Positions 25,152 to 34,399 of a stretch of DNA of 64,000 bases are shown here, piece after piece. The stretch comes from JADGRF01 sp035274465 (GTDB lineage Bacteria; Myxococcota_A; Polyangia; Polyangiales; JAFGIB01): NCBI GenBank assembly GCA_035274465.1, contig DATEOF010000477.1, positions 5,399-69,398 of the forward strand, given 5' to 3'. Positions within the stretch are counted from its first letter, which is position 1; each line of letters starts with the position of its first letter. A program made the translations under genes and the position numbers. Below the pieces are notes generated by a model. That model worked only from the letters and a program-made list of their open reading frames with translations, was not told the origin of the DNA and searched no databases.

Positions 25152-27119
25152 GTGGCCAACGCGGCGCTGGACAGCTTGCAGAAGCAGCTGATGTCGACCT
25201 TCTTCGACGAGGCGACCGAGGCGCTCGGCGTGATCGAGAGCCGGTTGCTCGAGCTCGACAAGCACGCGGGTGATCCGCGCGAGTTGATCGACGAGGTGTT
25301 CCGCGCCGCGCACTCGATCAAGGGCGGCGCCGGCACGTTCGGCCTTTCGAGCATCGCCGAGCTGGCGCACGTCGCCGAGACCCTGCTCGATCGGCTGCGC
25401 AGCGGTCGCTGCAGCATGTCGTCCGGCGTATCCGCCGTGCTGCTCGAGAGCGTGGACGTGCTGCGCCACCTGCTGACGGGCGCGCGCGAGCATACTCCCA
25501 CCGACGCCCGCCTGGTCAGCGCGCTCAAGCTGCGCCTGGAGCGGGCGATCGTGGTCTCGGCCGCTCCGCCGCCGGCTGCTGCAGCGCCGCGCGCCGCAAC
25601 CGAACAGACGAGCTTCACGATCCTGTTTCGTCCGCACGCGAACATGCTGCGTACCGGCAACGATGCGGCACGCCTGCTGCGCGAGCTGGCGCTGCTCGGC
25701 AGCTACGAGATCGAGACCGACACGCGCGGCTTGCCACGCTTCGACGACCTGGATCCGACGTTGTGCTACCTGGCGTTCGCGGTGCGCCTGCAGGGTGCGA
25801 TCGCGCGTGAGCAGATCGACGAAGTGTTCTCGTGGGTAGGCGAGGACGCAGACATCGAGGTCGACGAAGCCACCGCGCGAGCTGCTCCGCCGCCGACTCC
25901 AACGCGCGAGTTCGACGGGAGCATCGGGTCGATCCGCGTGGCCGTGGACAAGGTCGACCTGCTGATGAACATGGTCGGCGAGCTGGTGATCACCCAGTCG
26001 ATCCTGGGCGAGCTCGACTCGGAGGAGTCGATCGACGCGGCACGCCTGGCCTCGCTGCGCGACGGGCTCTCGCTCCTGGCACGCAACACGCGCGCGCTGC
26101 AGGAGAGCGTGATGAGCCTGCGCAGCATGCCGATCGGCACCGTGTTCGCGCGCCTCCCGCGGCTGGTCCACGACACCAGCAAGCAGCTCGGCAAGCTGTG
26201 CGAGCTGCGCATGTCCGGCCAGTCGATCGAGGTCGACAAGACGATCCTGGAGAAGCTCGGAGATCCGCTGGTGCACTTGATCCGCAACGCGCTCGACCAC
26301 GGCATCGAGTCGCCCGAGAAGCGCCGCGCCGCGGGCAAGCCGGAGACCGGCACGCTCGAGGTCGCGGCGTTTCATCGCGGCAGCGACTTCGTGGTCGAGC
26401 TGAGCGACGACGGCGGCGGCCTGAACCTGGCGAAGATCGCCGCGCGCGGCCGCGAGATGGGCCTGATCCAGGGCCCGGCGAATCCGTCCGCCGAGGTATT
26501 GGGCGAGATGATCTTCGCGCCCGGCTTCTCGACCGCCAGCGCGGTCAGCGACGTGTCGGGACGCGGCGTCGGTATGGACGTGGTGCGCCGCAACATCAAG
26601 TCGCTGAGCGGCCACATCCACGTGTCCTCGACGCCCGGCGCCGGCACGCGCATCAGCCTGCGCCTGCCGCTCACGCTGGCGATCATCGACGGTCAGCTGG
26701 TCAGCGTCGGCGGCTACACCTACGTGGTGCCGCTGCTGTCGATCCTGGAGTCGGTACAGGTCGACCCGTCGCGCGTGCACCAGCTGGAGGGCAAGAGCGA
26801 GCTGTATCGGTTGCGCGACGAGCTCGTGCCGATCGTCGACCTGCGGCGCACGCTCGGACTGCCGCCGATGGCTGCCGACGCCAACGTCAACCGCCTGCTG
26901 GTCGTGGTCGAGGCGGACGGAGAGCGCATCGGGCTGTCTGTGGAGGAGCTGCTGGCGCAGCAACAGGTGGTGGTGAAGAGCCTCGAGACCAACTACGGCG
27001 TGGTCGAGGGCCTGGCCGGAGCGACCATCCTGGGCGATGGCCGGGTGGCGTTGATCCTGGACGTGATGGGCATCGCGCGACTCGCCAGGCGAAAGAGTGC
27101 AGCGCCGGTCGCGGCGTAG
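25152..27119 (+). CDS. cheA: CheA histidine kinase, second copy
   Basis: A 655 aa kinase with a GTG start. The Hpt domain has His54 in AHSIKGGAGTFG. Residues about 155-240 (SFTILFRPHANM... IDEVFSWVGED) resemble the extra domain found between Hpt and dimerisation regions of proteobacterial CheA proteins. Then come the ATPase domain (N-box HLIRNALDHG, DDGGG, FAPGFSTA, GRGVGMD) and one CheW-like domain. Sequence and architecture differ from the CheA at 17627 (one versus two CheW domains), so the two have separate origins rather than arising from a local duplication. Confidence 0.94.
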   Translation: MANAALDSLQKQLMSTFFDEATEALGVIESRLLELDKHAGDPRELIDEVFRAAHSIKGGAGTFGLSSIAELAHVAETLLDRLRSGRCSMSSGVSAVLLESVDVLRHLLTGAREHTPTDARLVSALKLRLERAIVVSAAPPPAAAAPRAATEQTSFTILFRPHANMLRTGNDAARLLRELALLGSYEIETDTRGLPRFDDLDPTLCYLAFAVRLQGAIAREQIDEVFSWVGEDADIEVDEATARAAPPPTPTREFDGSIGSIRVAVDKVDLLMNMVGELVITQSILGELDSEESIDAARLASLRDGLSLLARNTRALQESVMSLRSMPIGTVFARLPRLVHDTSKQLGKLCELRMSGQSIEVDKTILEKLGDPLVHLIRNALDHGIESPEKRRAAGKPETGTLEVAAFHRGSDFVVELSDDGGGLNLAKIAARGREMGLIQGPANPSAEVLGEMIFAPGFSTASAVSDVSGRGVGMDVVRRNIKSLSGHIHVSSTPGAGTRISLRLPLTLAIIDGQLVSVGGYTYVVPLLSILESVQVDPSRVHQLEGKSELYRLRDELVPIVDLRRTLGLPPMAADANVNRLLVVVEADGERIGLSVEELLAQQQVVVKSLETNYGVVEGLAGATILGDGRVALILDVMGIARLARRKSAAPVAA

Positions 27120-27131
27120 AGGAGTTTGAGG

Positions 27132-27593
27132 ATGAGCAACGAGCAGCAACTGCTGACCTTCATCGTCGACGGCGCCGAGTACGCGGTCGACATCCTGCGC
27201 GTGCAGGAGATCCGCAGCTGGTCGACGCCCATGCCCATCCCGAATGCGCCGAACTTCATCAAGGGCGTGATCAACATCCGCGGCGAGGTGGTCGCGATCG
27301 CGGATCTGCGCGAGCGCCTCGGCATGCCCGTGATCGCCTACGGGCCCACCACGGTCATCGTCGTGCTGCTCCTCCAGGCGGGCGGGCGCGAGAAGGTGAT
27401 GGGCGTGATCGTGGACGCGATGAGCGACGTGACCACCGTGCTGATCTCCACGATCAAGGCGCCGCCGACGTTTCGTCAGACCGGCGATGTGTCACTCGCC
27501 AAGGGCATCGTCACCTTGGAGACCAAGATGATCACGATCCTGGACGTGGATCGAATTTTCGATGGGTCCGGCGCGGCAGTCGCGGCGGCCTGA
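27132..27593 (+). CDS. cheW: CheW coupling protein, second copy
   Basis: A 153 aa CheW-domain protein. Segments include YAVDILRVQEIRSWS, PNFIKGVINIRGEVVAIADLRERLG and VMGVIVDAMSDV. The ATG at 27132 lies 12 bp after the second cheA with a GAGGAGTTTGAGG leader. It probably couples this CheA to the soluble receptor encoded next. Confidence 0.93.
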   Translation: MSNEQQLLTFIVDGAEYAVDILRVQEIRSWSTPMPIPNAPNFIKGVINIRGEVVAIADLRERLGMPVIAYGPTTVIVVLLLQAGGREKVMGVIVDAMSDVTTVLISTIKAPPTFRQTGDVSLAKGIVTLETKMITILDVDRIFDGSGAAVAAA

Positions 27594-27616
27594 AGATTTC
27601 TATCGGACTCAGGGAA

Positions 27617-28741
27617 ATGACCATGGCACGCACCAAGAAGCCGCAAACCGCCAAGCGCAAGCAAGCACGACCCCGAGCTCGGAAGGACTCGGCCGCGCAG
27701 CACGAGATCGAGCGCGTGATCGCGGCTGCGGTCGCGGGACGACTGACCGAGCGCATCGACGCGGAGCGCTGCGAGGGCTTCATGCGCACGGTGGCGACCG
27801 GCGTCAACCAGCTGCTGGAGTCGGTGAGCACGATGGTCTCACAGATCAACCAGGCCGCGGACGCGATCAGCGCCGGTGCGGGCGAGATCTCTCTGGGCAA
27901 CGCCAACCTCAGCACGCGCACGCAGGAGCAGTCGACGGCGCTCGAGCAGACGGCCTCCAGCCTGGAGCAGCTGACGGCGACGGTGAAGCAAAACGCCAAC
28001 AACGCCAATCAAGCCAACCAGCTCGCGGCCGGTGCGCGCGAGGCTGCTGAAAAAGGTGGCCAGGTGGTGGGTGCCGCCGTCGGCGCCATGAGCGCGATCA
28101 CGGATGCTTCGAAGAAGGTGGCGGACATCATCGGGGTGATCGAGCAGATCGCCTTCCAGACCAACATGCTCGCGCTCAACGCGGCGGTCGAAGCTGCGCG
28201 CGCCGGCGATCAAGGCCGCGGCTTCGCGGTGGTCGCCGCCGAGGTGCGCACGCTGGCACAGCGCAGCGCGTCGGCCGCGAAGGAGATCAAGGCGCTGATC
28301 CAGGACAGCCAGGAGAAGGTCGAGCAGGGCGCGAAGCTGGTGAACCGTTCGGGCGAGACGCTGAGCGAGATCGTGGGCTCTGTGAAGAAGGTGACCGACA
28401 TCATCGGAGAGATCGACGCCGCCAGCGAGCAGCAGGCCTCCGGCATCGACCAGATCAACTCGGCCATCTCGCAGATGGACAAGAACACGCAACAGAACGC
28501 CGCAATGGTCGAGCAGGCCTCGGCCGCGGCCGAGTCGATGACCGAGCAGGCGCGCAGCATGGCCGAGCTCGTGCGCTACTTCAAGGTCGGCGCCGGCGTG
28601 CCCGGAAGCTCCGAACGACAGCCCGCCAAGCGTGCCAGCGTCGCGAAGGCACGCACGCGCGACGAAGACACGCACGCGGGCACGGCGATGTTTTCGACGC
28701 GCCGTCCGCCTCCGCCGAATGGAGAGTGGAAGGAGTTTTGA
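27617..28741 (+). CDS. soluble MCP with CheR-tether tail
   Basis: A 374 aa cytoplasmic receptor. The N-terminus is basic and Lys/Arg-rich (about 1-30), followed by a short helical region with a HAMP-like feel, then a complete signalling hairpin (EQIAFQTNMLALNAAVEAARAGD, KVEQGAKLV). A disordered tail ends E-W-K-E-F, matching the x-W-x-x-F pentapeptide that binds CheR or CheB. It is the only receptor of the locus with this tail. No transmembrane segment or sensor domain is present, so input must come through binding partners. An ATG at 27623 is possible. Confidence 0.9.
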   Translation: MTMARTKKPQTAKRKQARPRARKDSAAQHEIERVIAAAVAGRLTERIDAERCEGFMRTVATGVNQLLESVSTMVSQINQAADAISAGAGEISLGNANLSTRTQEQSTALEQTASSLEQLTATVKQNANNANQANQLAAGAREAAEKGGQVVGAAVGAMSAITDASKKVADIIGVIEQIAFQTNMLALNAAVEAARAGDQGRGFAVVAAEVRTLAQRSASAAKEIKALIQDSQEKVEQGAKLVNRSGETLSEIVGSVKKVTDIIGEIDAASEQQASGIDQINSAISQMDKNTQQNAAMVEQASAAAESMTEQARSMAELVRYFKVGAGVPGSSERQPAKRASVAKARTRDEDTHAGTAMFSTRRPPPPNGEWKEF

Positions 28742-28762
28742 TCCAGGCCTTCTGAGGACGTG

Positions 28763-29803
28763 ATGGGAGAACGCCAGGTACGCGTACTGGTGGTGGATGA
28801 CTCGGCGCTGGTGCGCAAGCTGCTCAGCGCGCTGCTCGAGGGCGATCCGGAGATCCAGGTGGTCGACACCGCGGCCGATCCCTACGAGGCGCGCGAGAAG
28901 ATCAAGCGACACGCACCAGACGTGATCACGCTCGACGTCGAGATGCCCAAGATGGATGGGCTGACCTTCTTGCGCAACATCATGCGCCTGCGGCCGATGC
29001 CGGTGGTGATGGTGTCGTCGCTGACCGACGAAGGCGCGGAGGTCACGATGGCTGCGCTGCAGATCGGCGCGGTGGACTTCGTGTCCAAGCCCAAGCTCGG
29101 CATCGCCGAGGGTCTCCACGCGCTGGCCGAGGAGCTGCGGCTGAAGGTCAAGACAGCAGCCCGGGCGCGCGTGCGCTACCGAGAGCCTGTGGCCGCTCGT
29201 ACGACACCTGCGCGCAGCACAGAAGTTCGAACCACCGACCGCGTGATCGCCATCGGTGCGTCCACCGGCGGCACCGAAGCAGTCGCCGACGTGCTCGCAG
29301 CGCTGCCGCCCGACGCACCCGCGGTGCTGATCACCCAGCACATCCCCGAGCTCTTCAGCGCGCGCTTCGCCAAGCGCCTCGACGCCCACTCTGCCCTGGC
29401 CGTGAGCCTGGCGCGCGACGGCGATGCCGTGCTGCTCGGCCATGCCTACGTCGCGCCGGGCGACCACCACCTGCGCATCGTGCGCAGCGGCGCCAAGTAC
29501 GAGTGCCGAGTGACCCGCGAAGCTCCGGTGAATCGTCACCGGCCATCGGTGGACGTGTTATTTAACTCCGTCGCAGCAGGCGTGGGCGCGAGCGCCATCG
29601 GCGTGATCCTGACGGGCATGGGCAGCGACGGCGCAGAGGGCCTGTTGGCGATGCGCAATGCCGGCGCAAGCACGATCGCGCAAGACCGAGAGTCCAGCGT
29701 GGTGTGGGGCATGCCGGGCGAGGCGGTAAAGCGCGGCGCGGCGGAATGCACCGTGGGACTGGATCAGGTCGCCGAACGCATCATGCAGTGGGCGCGGCGC
29801 TGA
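28763..29803 (+). CDS. cheB: CheB methylesterase, second copy
   Basis: A 346 aa protein with a receiver (Asp58 in ITLDVEMPKMDG) and a methylesterase domain with GASTGGTE, TQHIPELF and GMGSDGAEG, which hold the Ser-His-Asp triad. GTG at 28760 is an alternative start two codons earlier in effect. It follows the pentapeptide receptor by 22 bp and closes the chemosensory arm. Sequence identity to the first CheB appears moderate, which supports two modules. Confidence 0.94.
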   Translation: MGERQVRVLVVDDSALVRKLLSALLEGDPEIQVVDTAADPYEAREKIKRHAPDVITLDVEMPKMDGLTFLRNIMRLRPMPVVMVSSLTDEGAEVTMAALQIGAVDFVSKPKLGIAEGLHALAEELRLKVKTAARARVRYREPVAARTTPARSTEVRTTDRVIAIGASTGGTEAVADVLAALPPDAPAVLITQHIPELFSARFAKRLDAHSALAVSLARDGDAVLLGHAYVAPGDHHLRIVRSGAKYECRVTREAPVNRHRPSVDVLFNSVAAGVGASAIGVILTGMGSDGAEGLLAMRNAGASTIAQDRESSVVWGMPGEAVKRGAAECTVGLDQVAERIMQWARR

Positions 29804-29845
29804 TTGTCGCTTGCATTCTGGCAGAGATAGACGCACGAGGTGTTC

Positions 29846-31252
29846 ATGGAGCACTTCGACGCCATCATCCTCGGTGCGGGACAGGCGGGTCCACCGCTGG
29901 CCCAGCGCCTGACGAGCGCGGGCATGAAGGTCGCGCTGGTCGAGCGCAAGCTGTTTGGCGGGACCTGCGTGAACACGGGTTGCACGCCGACCAAGACGCT
30001 GGTCGCGAGCGCCTATGCGGCTCACCTGGCGCGGCGAGGCGCGGAGTACGGGTTGGTCGAGACGGGGCCCGTACGCGTGGACATGCCGAAGGTGAAGGCG
30101 CGCGCGGACGCCGTCAGCGGCAGGTCGCGCAAGAACATCGAGACCTGGTTGCGCGGCATGCAGAACTGCACCGTCATTCAGGGCCAGGCGCGTTTCGAAC
30201 GCGCGGATTGCGTGCGCGTCGGCGACAGGCAGCTGCAGGCGCCGCGTGTCTTCATCAACGTGGGCGGCCGCGCGACCATCCCCGACTGGCCGCAGCTCGA
30301 TCGCGTGCCCTACCTGACCAACACCACGATCCTGCAACTCGACCGCGTACCCGAGCACCTGGTGGTGGTCGGAGGCAGCTACATCGGGCTCGAGTTCGCG
30401 CAGATGTACCGGCGCTTCGGCGCGAAGGTCACGGTGGTGGAGAAGGGGCCGCGCCTGATCGGGCGCGAAGACGCCGATGTCTCCGATGCCATCCGCAAGA
30501 TCTTCGAAGATGAAGGCATCTCCGTGCGCACCTCGGCGGAGTGCATCTCGCTCGCGCCGCACGCGCGCGGGGTCGCGGTGCGCGTGACGTGCCGGGAGGG
30601 CGAACCCGAGGTGATCGCCAGCGACGTGCTGCTCGCGGTCGGGCGCCGGCCCAACACTGACGACCTCGGGCTCGAACGCGCGGGCGTCGCGACCGACGAG
30701 CGCGGCTACATTCGCGTGGACGACGGCCTCGCGACCAATGTGCCGGGCATCTGGGCGCTGGGCGACTGCAACGGGCGCGGGGCATTCACGCACACCGCCT
30801 GGAACGACTACGAGATCGTCGCCGCCAACTTGCTCGATGGGGAGCAGCGCAAGCTCAGCGACCGCATCACCTGCTACGCGTTGTACATCGATCCACCGCT
30901 CGGCCGCGTGGGTATGACCGAGGCGGAGGTCCGCGCCAGCGGCAGGCCGTACGCCGTCGGTCAGCGCCCGATGACGCGCGTCAGTCGGGCGATCGAGAAG
31001 GGCGAGACAGGTGGCTTCATGCGCATCCTGGTCGACACCGAGACCCAGCGCATCCTCGGCGCATCGATCCTCGGCACGGGCGGCGACGAAGCCATCCACG
31101 GCGTGATCGACATGATGAACGCGGGCGCGCCCTACACCGCGCTGCGCTGGGCCGTACCGATCCACCCGACTGTGTCCGAGCTCCTACCCACCCTACTCGT
31201 GGAGCTCAAGCCATCTCACCAGAGCCCGGAGTCCTCCCAGCGTTCGAGCTGA
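29846..31252 (+). CDS. FAD-dependent pyridine nucleotide-disulfide oxidoreductase
   Basis: A 468 aa flavoprotein of the dihydrolipoamide dehydrogenase/mercuric reductase group. The FAD fold starts at AIILGAGQAG, the redox disulfide is Cys41 and Cys46 in CVNTGC, the NAD(P) fold is VVVGGSYIG, and the second FAD motif is GIWALGDCN. The C-terminal dimer domain has the active-site His in WAVPIHPTVSE. No lipoyl enzyme genes are adjacent and there is no HMA domain, so the substrate is open. A GAGG site precedes the ATG. Confidence 0.88.
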   Translation: MEHFDAIILGAGQAGPPLAQRLTSAGMKVALVERKLFGGTCVNTGCTPTKTLVASAYAAHLARRGAEYGLVETGPVRVDMPKVKARADAVSGRSRKNIETWLRGMQNCTVIQGQARFERADCVRVGDRQLQAPRVFINVGGRATIPDWPQLDRVPYLTNTTILQLDRVPEHLVVVGGSYIGLEFAQMYRRFGAKVTVVEKGPRLIGREDADVSDAIRKIFEDEGISVRTSAECISLAPHARGVAVRVTCREGEPEVIASDVLLAVGRRPNTDDLGLERAGVATDERGYIRVDDGLATNVPGIWALGDCNGRGAFTHTAWNDYEIVAANLLDGEQRKLSDRITCYALYIDPPLGRVGMTEAEVRASGRPYAVGQRPMTRVSRAIEKGETGGFMRILVDTETQRILGASILGTGGDEAIHGVIDMMNAGAPYTALRWAVPIHPTVSELLPTLLVELKPSHQSPESSQRSS

Positions 31253-32010
31253 TGGCGGATGATCTCGCGCAGGCGCTCGCGGCCGAAGCTGGCGCCGCGC
31301 CCGGCGTGGATCACGCGCACGTCCAGCTGCAACAGGCGCCGCAGCGTGCGTTCGTACTCGGCGATCGAGCTACCGGGCAGCTGATCGAGCAGCGGTCCAT
31401 CGTAGACTGCATCACCCGAGAACAGCGTCTGCGTGGCGGGCTCCCACAGCGCGATGCTGCCCGGGGAGTGGCCCGGCACGTGCAGCACCTCGAAGCTGCG
31501 GTCGCCCAGGTCGAGTAGATCGCCGTCGTCCACTGCAGCCGTCAGCGGCGCGCCGCGCACGTGGTACAGCGAGGCGTCGAAGTCAGCGCTCGGCAGCGCG
31601 TTGAGCAGCTGGTCGGGCACCTCGTGGCCCGCAGCGCGTAGCTGCGAAACCAATTCACTGCCCAGGGTATCGGCGGTCAGGCCCTGGAAGCCGAGCGGCT
31701 CGGCCAACTCGTCCCACTCGGACACGTGGGCGATGCGCTCGGAGAACTCGTGTGCGCCGCCGATGTGATCGAAGTGGCTGTGGGTCAGCACCGCAGTGAT
31801 CTGTCGATCCAACAGATCCGCCGCGGCCTCGCGCAAGCTGACCACGCCCAGGCCGGTGTCGACAATCAGATCGCGATCGCGGCCGCGCACGTGCCAGATG
31901 TTGCAGCGCACGAACGGATGGACGTGATTCTCACGGAGCAACGTGATGTCGTCCGCGAAGCGCTTGCGCGCGAACCAGGGTGCAACGGTTTGAGAACCGA
32001 GCGGTGCCAT
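31216..32010 (-). CDS. MBL-fold metallo-hydrolase
   Basis: A 264 aa metallo-beta-lactamase-fold hydrolase. The metal-binding set is His77, His79, Asp81 and His82 in THSHFDHIGG, with later HVPGHSPGS (His) and FSGDAV (Asp). No N-terminal signal is seen, so it is cytoplasmic. It ends 37 bp inside the convergent oxidoreductase gene. The start at 32010 (MAPLG) is chosen because the upstream extension overlaps the next gene. The substrate could be a thioester or lactone as in glyoxalase II or lactonase relatives. Confidence 0.85.
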   Translation of the reverse strand: MAPLGSQTVAPWFARKRFADDITLLRENHVHPFVRCNIWHVRGRDRDLIVDTGLGVVSLREAAADLLDRQITAVLTHSHFDHIGGAHEFSERIAHVSEWDELAEPLGFQGLTADTLGSELVSQLRAAGHEVPDQLLNALPSADFDASLYHVRGAPLTAAVDDGDLLDLGDRSFEVLHVPGHSPGSIALWEPATQTLFSGDAVYDGPLLDQLPGSSIAEYERTLRRLLQLDVRVIHAGRGASFGRERLREIIRHQLERWEDSGLW

Positions 32011-32102
32011 GTGGGTCGCGAGTCTTGCGCCTGTTTGGCGCGGGGAGCAAGGTCGTCGCAGCGACGTGACGCACTTGCAACTCAGTTGAAACGCAACGCG
32101 AG

Positions 32103-32822
32103 TTAATTGTGCTCCAGCACGCGATCGAGGATTACGATTTTTTGCCAGATTGTCCGCGAAAGTCCCACGCACAGCTCCTCGACTGCGCTGGCTGCCGCGA
32201 CTGTCGCCGAGTCTGACAATTCCTGAACATACAGCGCAGCGACCTTGCTGACTATTGCCAGTAGTTCGCTGCAATAGTCGAGGTAGCGCGTCAGCTCGAA
32301 CGCAGACAGGTCGCGCTTCGGCGAAGACACCGTGTCGGATCGCGATGCCATCGCCGCTCGATCAGGATCCTTGGTCAGCTGATGCATGTCGATGATGTGC
32401 GCGAGCGAACGCAGCACGTGCAGCGCCGCGACCACCTTGGCGCGCTTGCGCCGCGTCTCGAGGCCCAGCAGGAAATAGACCGCGATGCCGACGAACACCA
32501 GATCGTTGATCAGCGACTCGATGCTCTGTACCCAGTACGAGAAGCTGCGCACTTGCCCGTCGACCCGCAACGCGAACACTGCCAGGAGCACGATGCTGCA
32601 CAAGCCCGCGGACAACACGAAGCCGGACGTGCGCAGCAAGTAGTGCGGCCGCGAAAGCCACGCAGCCACGTCTGCCGCCTCGAGCGCGACCTGCTCCACC
32701 TCGCGCGCGACTTGCGACAGCCCGGACTCCGGGAAGCGCTCGGCGATCCGCTGACCGAGCGCGCGCGCCGTGACTACGATGTGATGCGCGCTGAGCGCGC
32801 GAAAGCGGGGATCAGGAGACAT
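32103..32822 (-). CDS. two-TM hypothetical membrane protein
   Basis: A 239 aa protein. It has an N-terminal helical region, two hydrophobic segments (about residues 66-86, SGFVLSAGLC, and 103-122, LVFVGIAVYFLLG), then a long helical cytoplasmic domain. It starts 13 bp after the flotillin stop, suggesting it belongs to the same operon. GGAG lies just inside the start, so the ribosome binding site is unclear. The family is not recognised. Confidence 0.6.
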   Translation of the reverse strand: MSPDPRFRALSAHHIVVTARALGQRIAERFPESGLSQVAREVEQVALEAADVAAWLSRPHYLLRTSGFVLSAGLCSIVLLAVFALRVDGQVRSFSYWVQSIESLINDLVFVGIAVYFLLGLETRRKRAKVVAALHVLRSLAHIIDMHQLTKDPDRAAMASRSDTVSSPKRDLSAFELTRYLDYCSELLAIVSKVAALYVQELSDSATVAAASAVEELCVGLSRTIWQKIVILDRVLEHN

Positions 32823-32835
32823 GCTGCCGGATGTT

Positions 32836-34383
32836 TCAAGCGGGGCGCCGGCCGGCTTCGCCTTCCGTGGCCTGCCCCAGGTACTCTGGTAGCTCCACGC
32901 CGGCCATCTTGGCAACTTCGTGCAGCGGCGGAATGCTCTTGATCAAGCTGGCCGCAAAGTTGGCCGTGGAGGAGCCGTTCTGGCCTCCCCCGCCGTCCCA
33001 GACCGTGACCTTGTCGATCTTGAGGTTCTTGATCGCGGACACTTGAGCTTCGACGAGGTGTTCGATCTTCTCGATCATGAGCAGCGAGGCGGCAGCGCGC
33101 GCGTCGCCGCCGCAGCTCTCGACCAGCGCGCGATAGCCGTCCGCCTTGCTCTGCAGGACCTTCCGCAGACCTTCGGCTTCCGCCTCGTAGCGGGCGCGCG
33201 TGGCGTCCGCATCGCCCTTGGCGCGCAGTCGCGCCTGCTCGGCGTCGGCCGCCGCGAGGATCTCCGCCTTGCGCTTGTCGATCTCCTGGCGCACGACTTC
33301 GCTGGCAGTCAAGCGCTGCGCCTCCGCGCGGGCCTGCGCTTCCTGGATCTTGGTCTCGGCATCGCGCGACGCGACCTCCGCCAGGCGATGAGCCTCGGCG
33401 GCCTTGACCGACAGCTCGGCGTTGCTGAGCGCGATGTTGGCCCGCGCCACGTTCTCGCCGGAGATCGCGTCGGCTTCGCGCTGTTGCACGAACACGCGCT
33501 GATCGGCCTCGGCAGCCTTCTTGCCCTTCGTCGCCTCGGCGGTGTTCTGGGCCAGCGCGATGTCGCGATTGCGGACCGCTTCAGACTCACCGATCGCCGC
33601 GTGCGTCTCGCGTTGCTGCACGAACACGCGTTGCTCGGCTTGCGCGGCCTTCTGGCCCTTGACCGACTCGGCTTCGTTGACGGCGACCTGGACCTGTTGC
33701 TCACGGTGCGCGAGCGACTGACCGATCGCGCCGATCTTCTCTTGCTCGGCGACGTCGACCCGAGCGCGGAAGATCGCCTCGGCGGCTGCCTTCTTGCCGA
33801 TGCTCTCGATGTAGTTCGACTCGTCGGTGATGTCCGTGATGTTGACGTTGATCAGGTACAAGCCGATCTTGTTCAGCTCCGGCTCGACGTTCTTGCGGAT
33901 CTGTTCGAGGAAGCTCTCACGGTCCTGGTTGATCTGTTCGATGGTCAGCGAGGCGACAGTCAGACGCAGCTGACCAAAGATGATCTCGCGGGCCATCTCC
34001 TCGATCTCGCCCGCGTTCAGGTTGAGCAGGCGCTCCGCCGCGTTGCTCATGGTCGCCGAGTGGGTGCTCACGCCGACAGTGAACGTGCTCGGCACGTTGA
34101 TGCGGATGTTCTGCAGCGACAGCGCGTTGCGCAGGTCGATGCCGATCGAGAGCGGCGTCAGGCTCAGGTAGCGATAGTCCTGGATCAGCGGCCAGATGAA
34201 GGCGCCACCGCCGTGGATGCAGCGAGACGACAGGCCCTCGCCCACCTTACCGAAGATGACGAGAACCTGATCGGAAGGGCAACGCTTGTAGCGCGCAGCC
34301 AGGAACATCAGCGTCGCCACGACCAGGACGACGAAGGTGACCACCACGACGGCCCACAAGCCGAAGGACTCTTGCGATATCAC
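32836..34383 (-). CDS. flotillin/SPFH-family membrane scaffold protein
   Basis: A 515 aa protein with one N-terminal membrane anchor (about 10-30), an SPFH/PHB domain (about 35-200) and a long coiled-coil flotillin domain. Two consecutive repeats are visible in the coiled coil: QRVFVQQRETHAAIGE and QRVFVQQREADAISGE, 46 residues apart. The C-terminus is Gly-rich with an EYLG end. By family it assembles on the membrane as large oligomers that organise membrane domains. It follows an NfeD-like gene by 16 bp, the standard flotillin/NfeD pairing. Confidence 0.9.
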   Translation of the reverse strand: MISQESFGLWAVVVVTFVVLVVATLMFLAARYKRCPSDQVLVIFGKVGEGLSSRCIHGGGAFIWPLIQDYRYLSLTPLSIGIDLRNALSLQNIRINVPSTFTVGVSTHSATMSNAAERLLNLNAGEIEEMAREIIFGQLRLTVASLTIEQINQDRESFLEQIRKNVEPELNKIGLYLINVNITDITDESNYIESIGKKAAAEAIFRARVDVAEQEKIGAIGQSLAHREQQVQVAVNEAESVKGQKAAQAEQRVFVQQRETHAAIGESEAVRNRDIALAQNTAEATKGKKAAEADQRVFVQQREADAISGENVARANIALSNAELSVKAAEAHRLAEVASRDAETKIQEAQARAEAQRLTASEVVRQEIDKRKAEILAAADAEQARLRAKGDADATRARYEAEAEGLRKVLQSKADGYRALVESCGGDARAAASLLMIEKIEHLVEAQVSAIKNLKIDKVTVWDGGGGQNGSSTANFAASLIKSIPPLHEVAKMAGVELPEYLGQATEGEAGRRPA

Positions 34384-34399
34384 GATACCCCTCCCGACC

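Noticed and set aside
24441..27149. Minus-strand frame of 902 codons
   Set aside because: Antisense to cheY and the second cheA; no recognisable motif.
27839..29539. Minus-strand frame of 566 codons
   Set aside because: Antisense to a receptor and a CheB gene, both with diagnostic motifs.
30379..30785. Overlapping minus frames within the FAD oxidoreductase
   Set aside because: The plus-strand gene has intact redox and nucleotide-binding motifs; the others are shadows.
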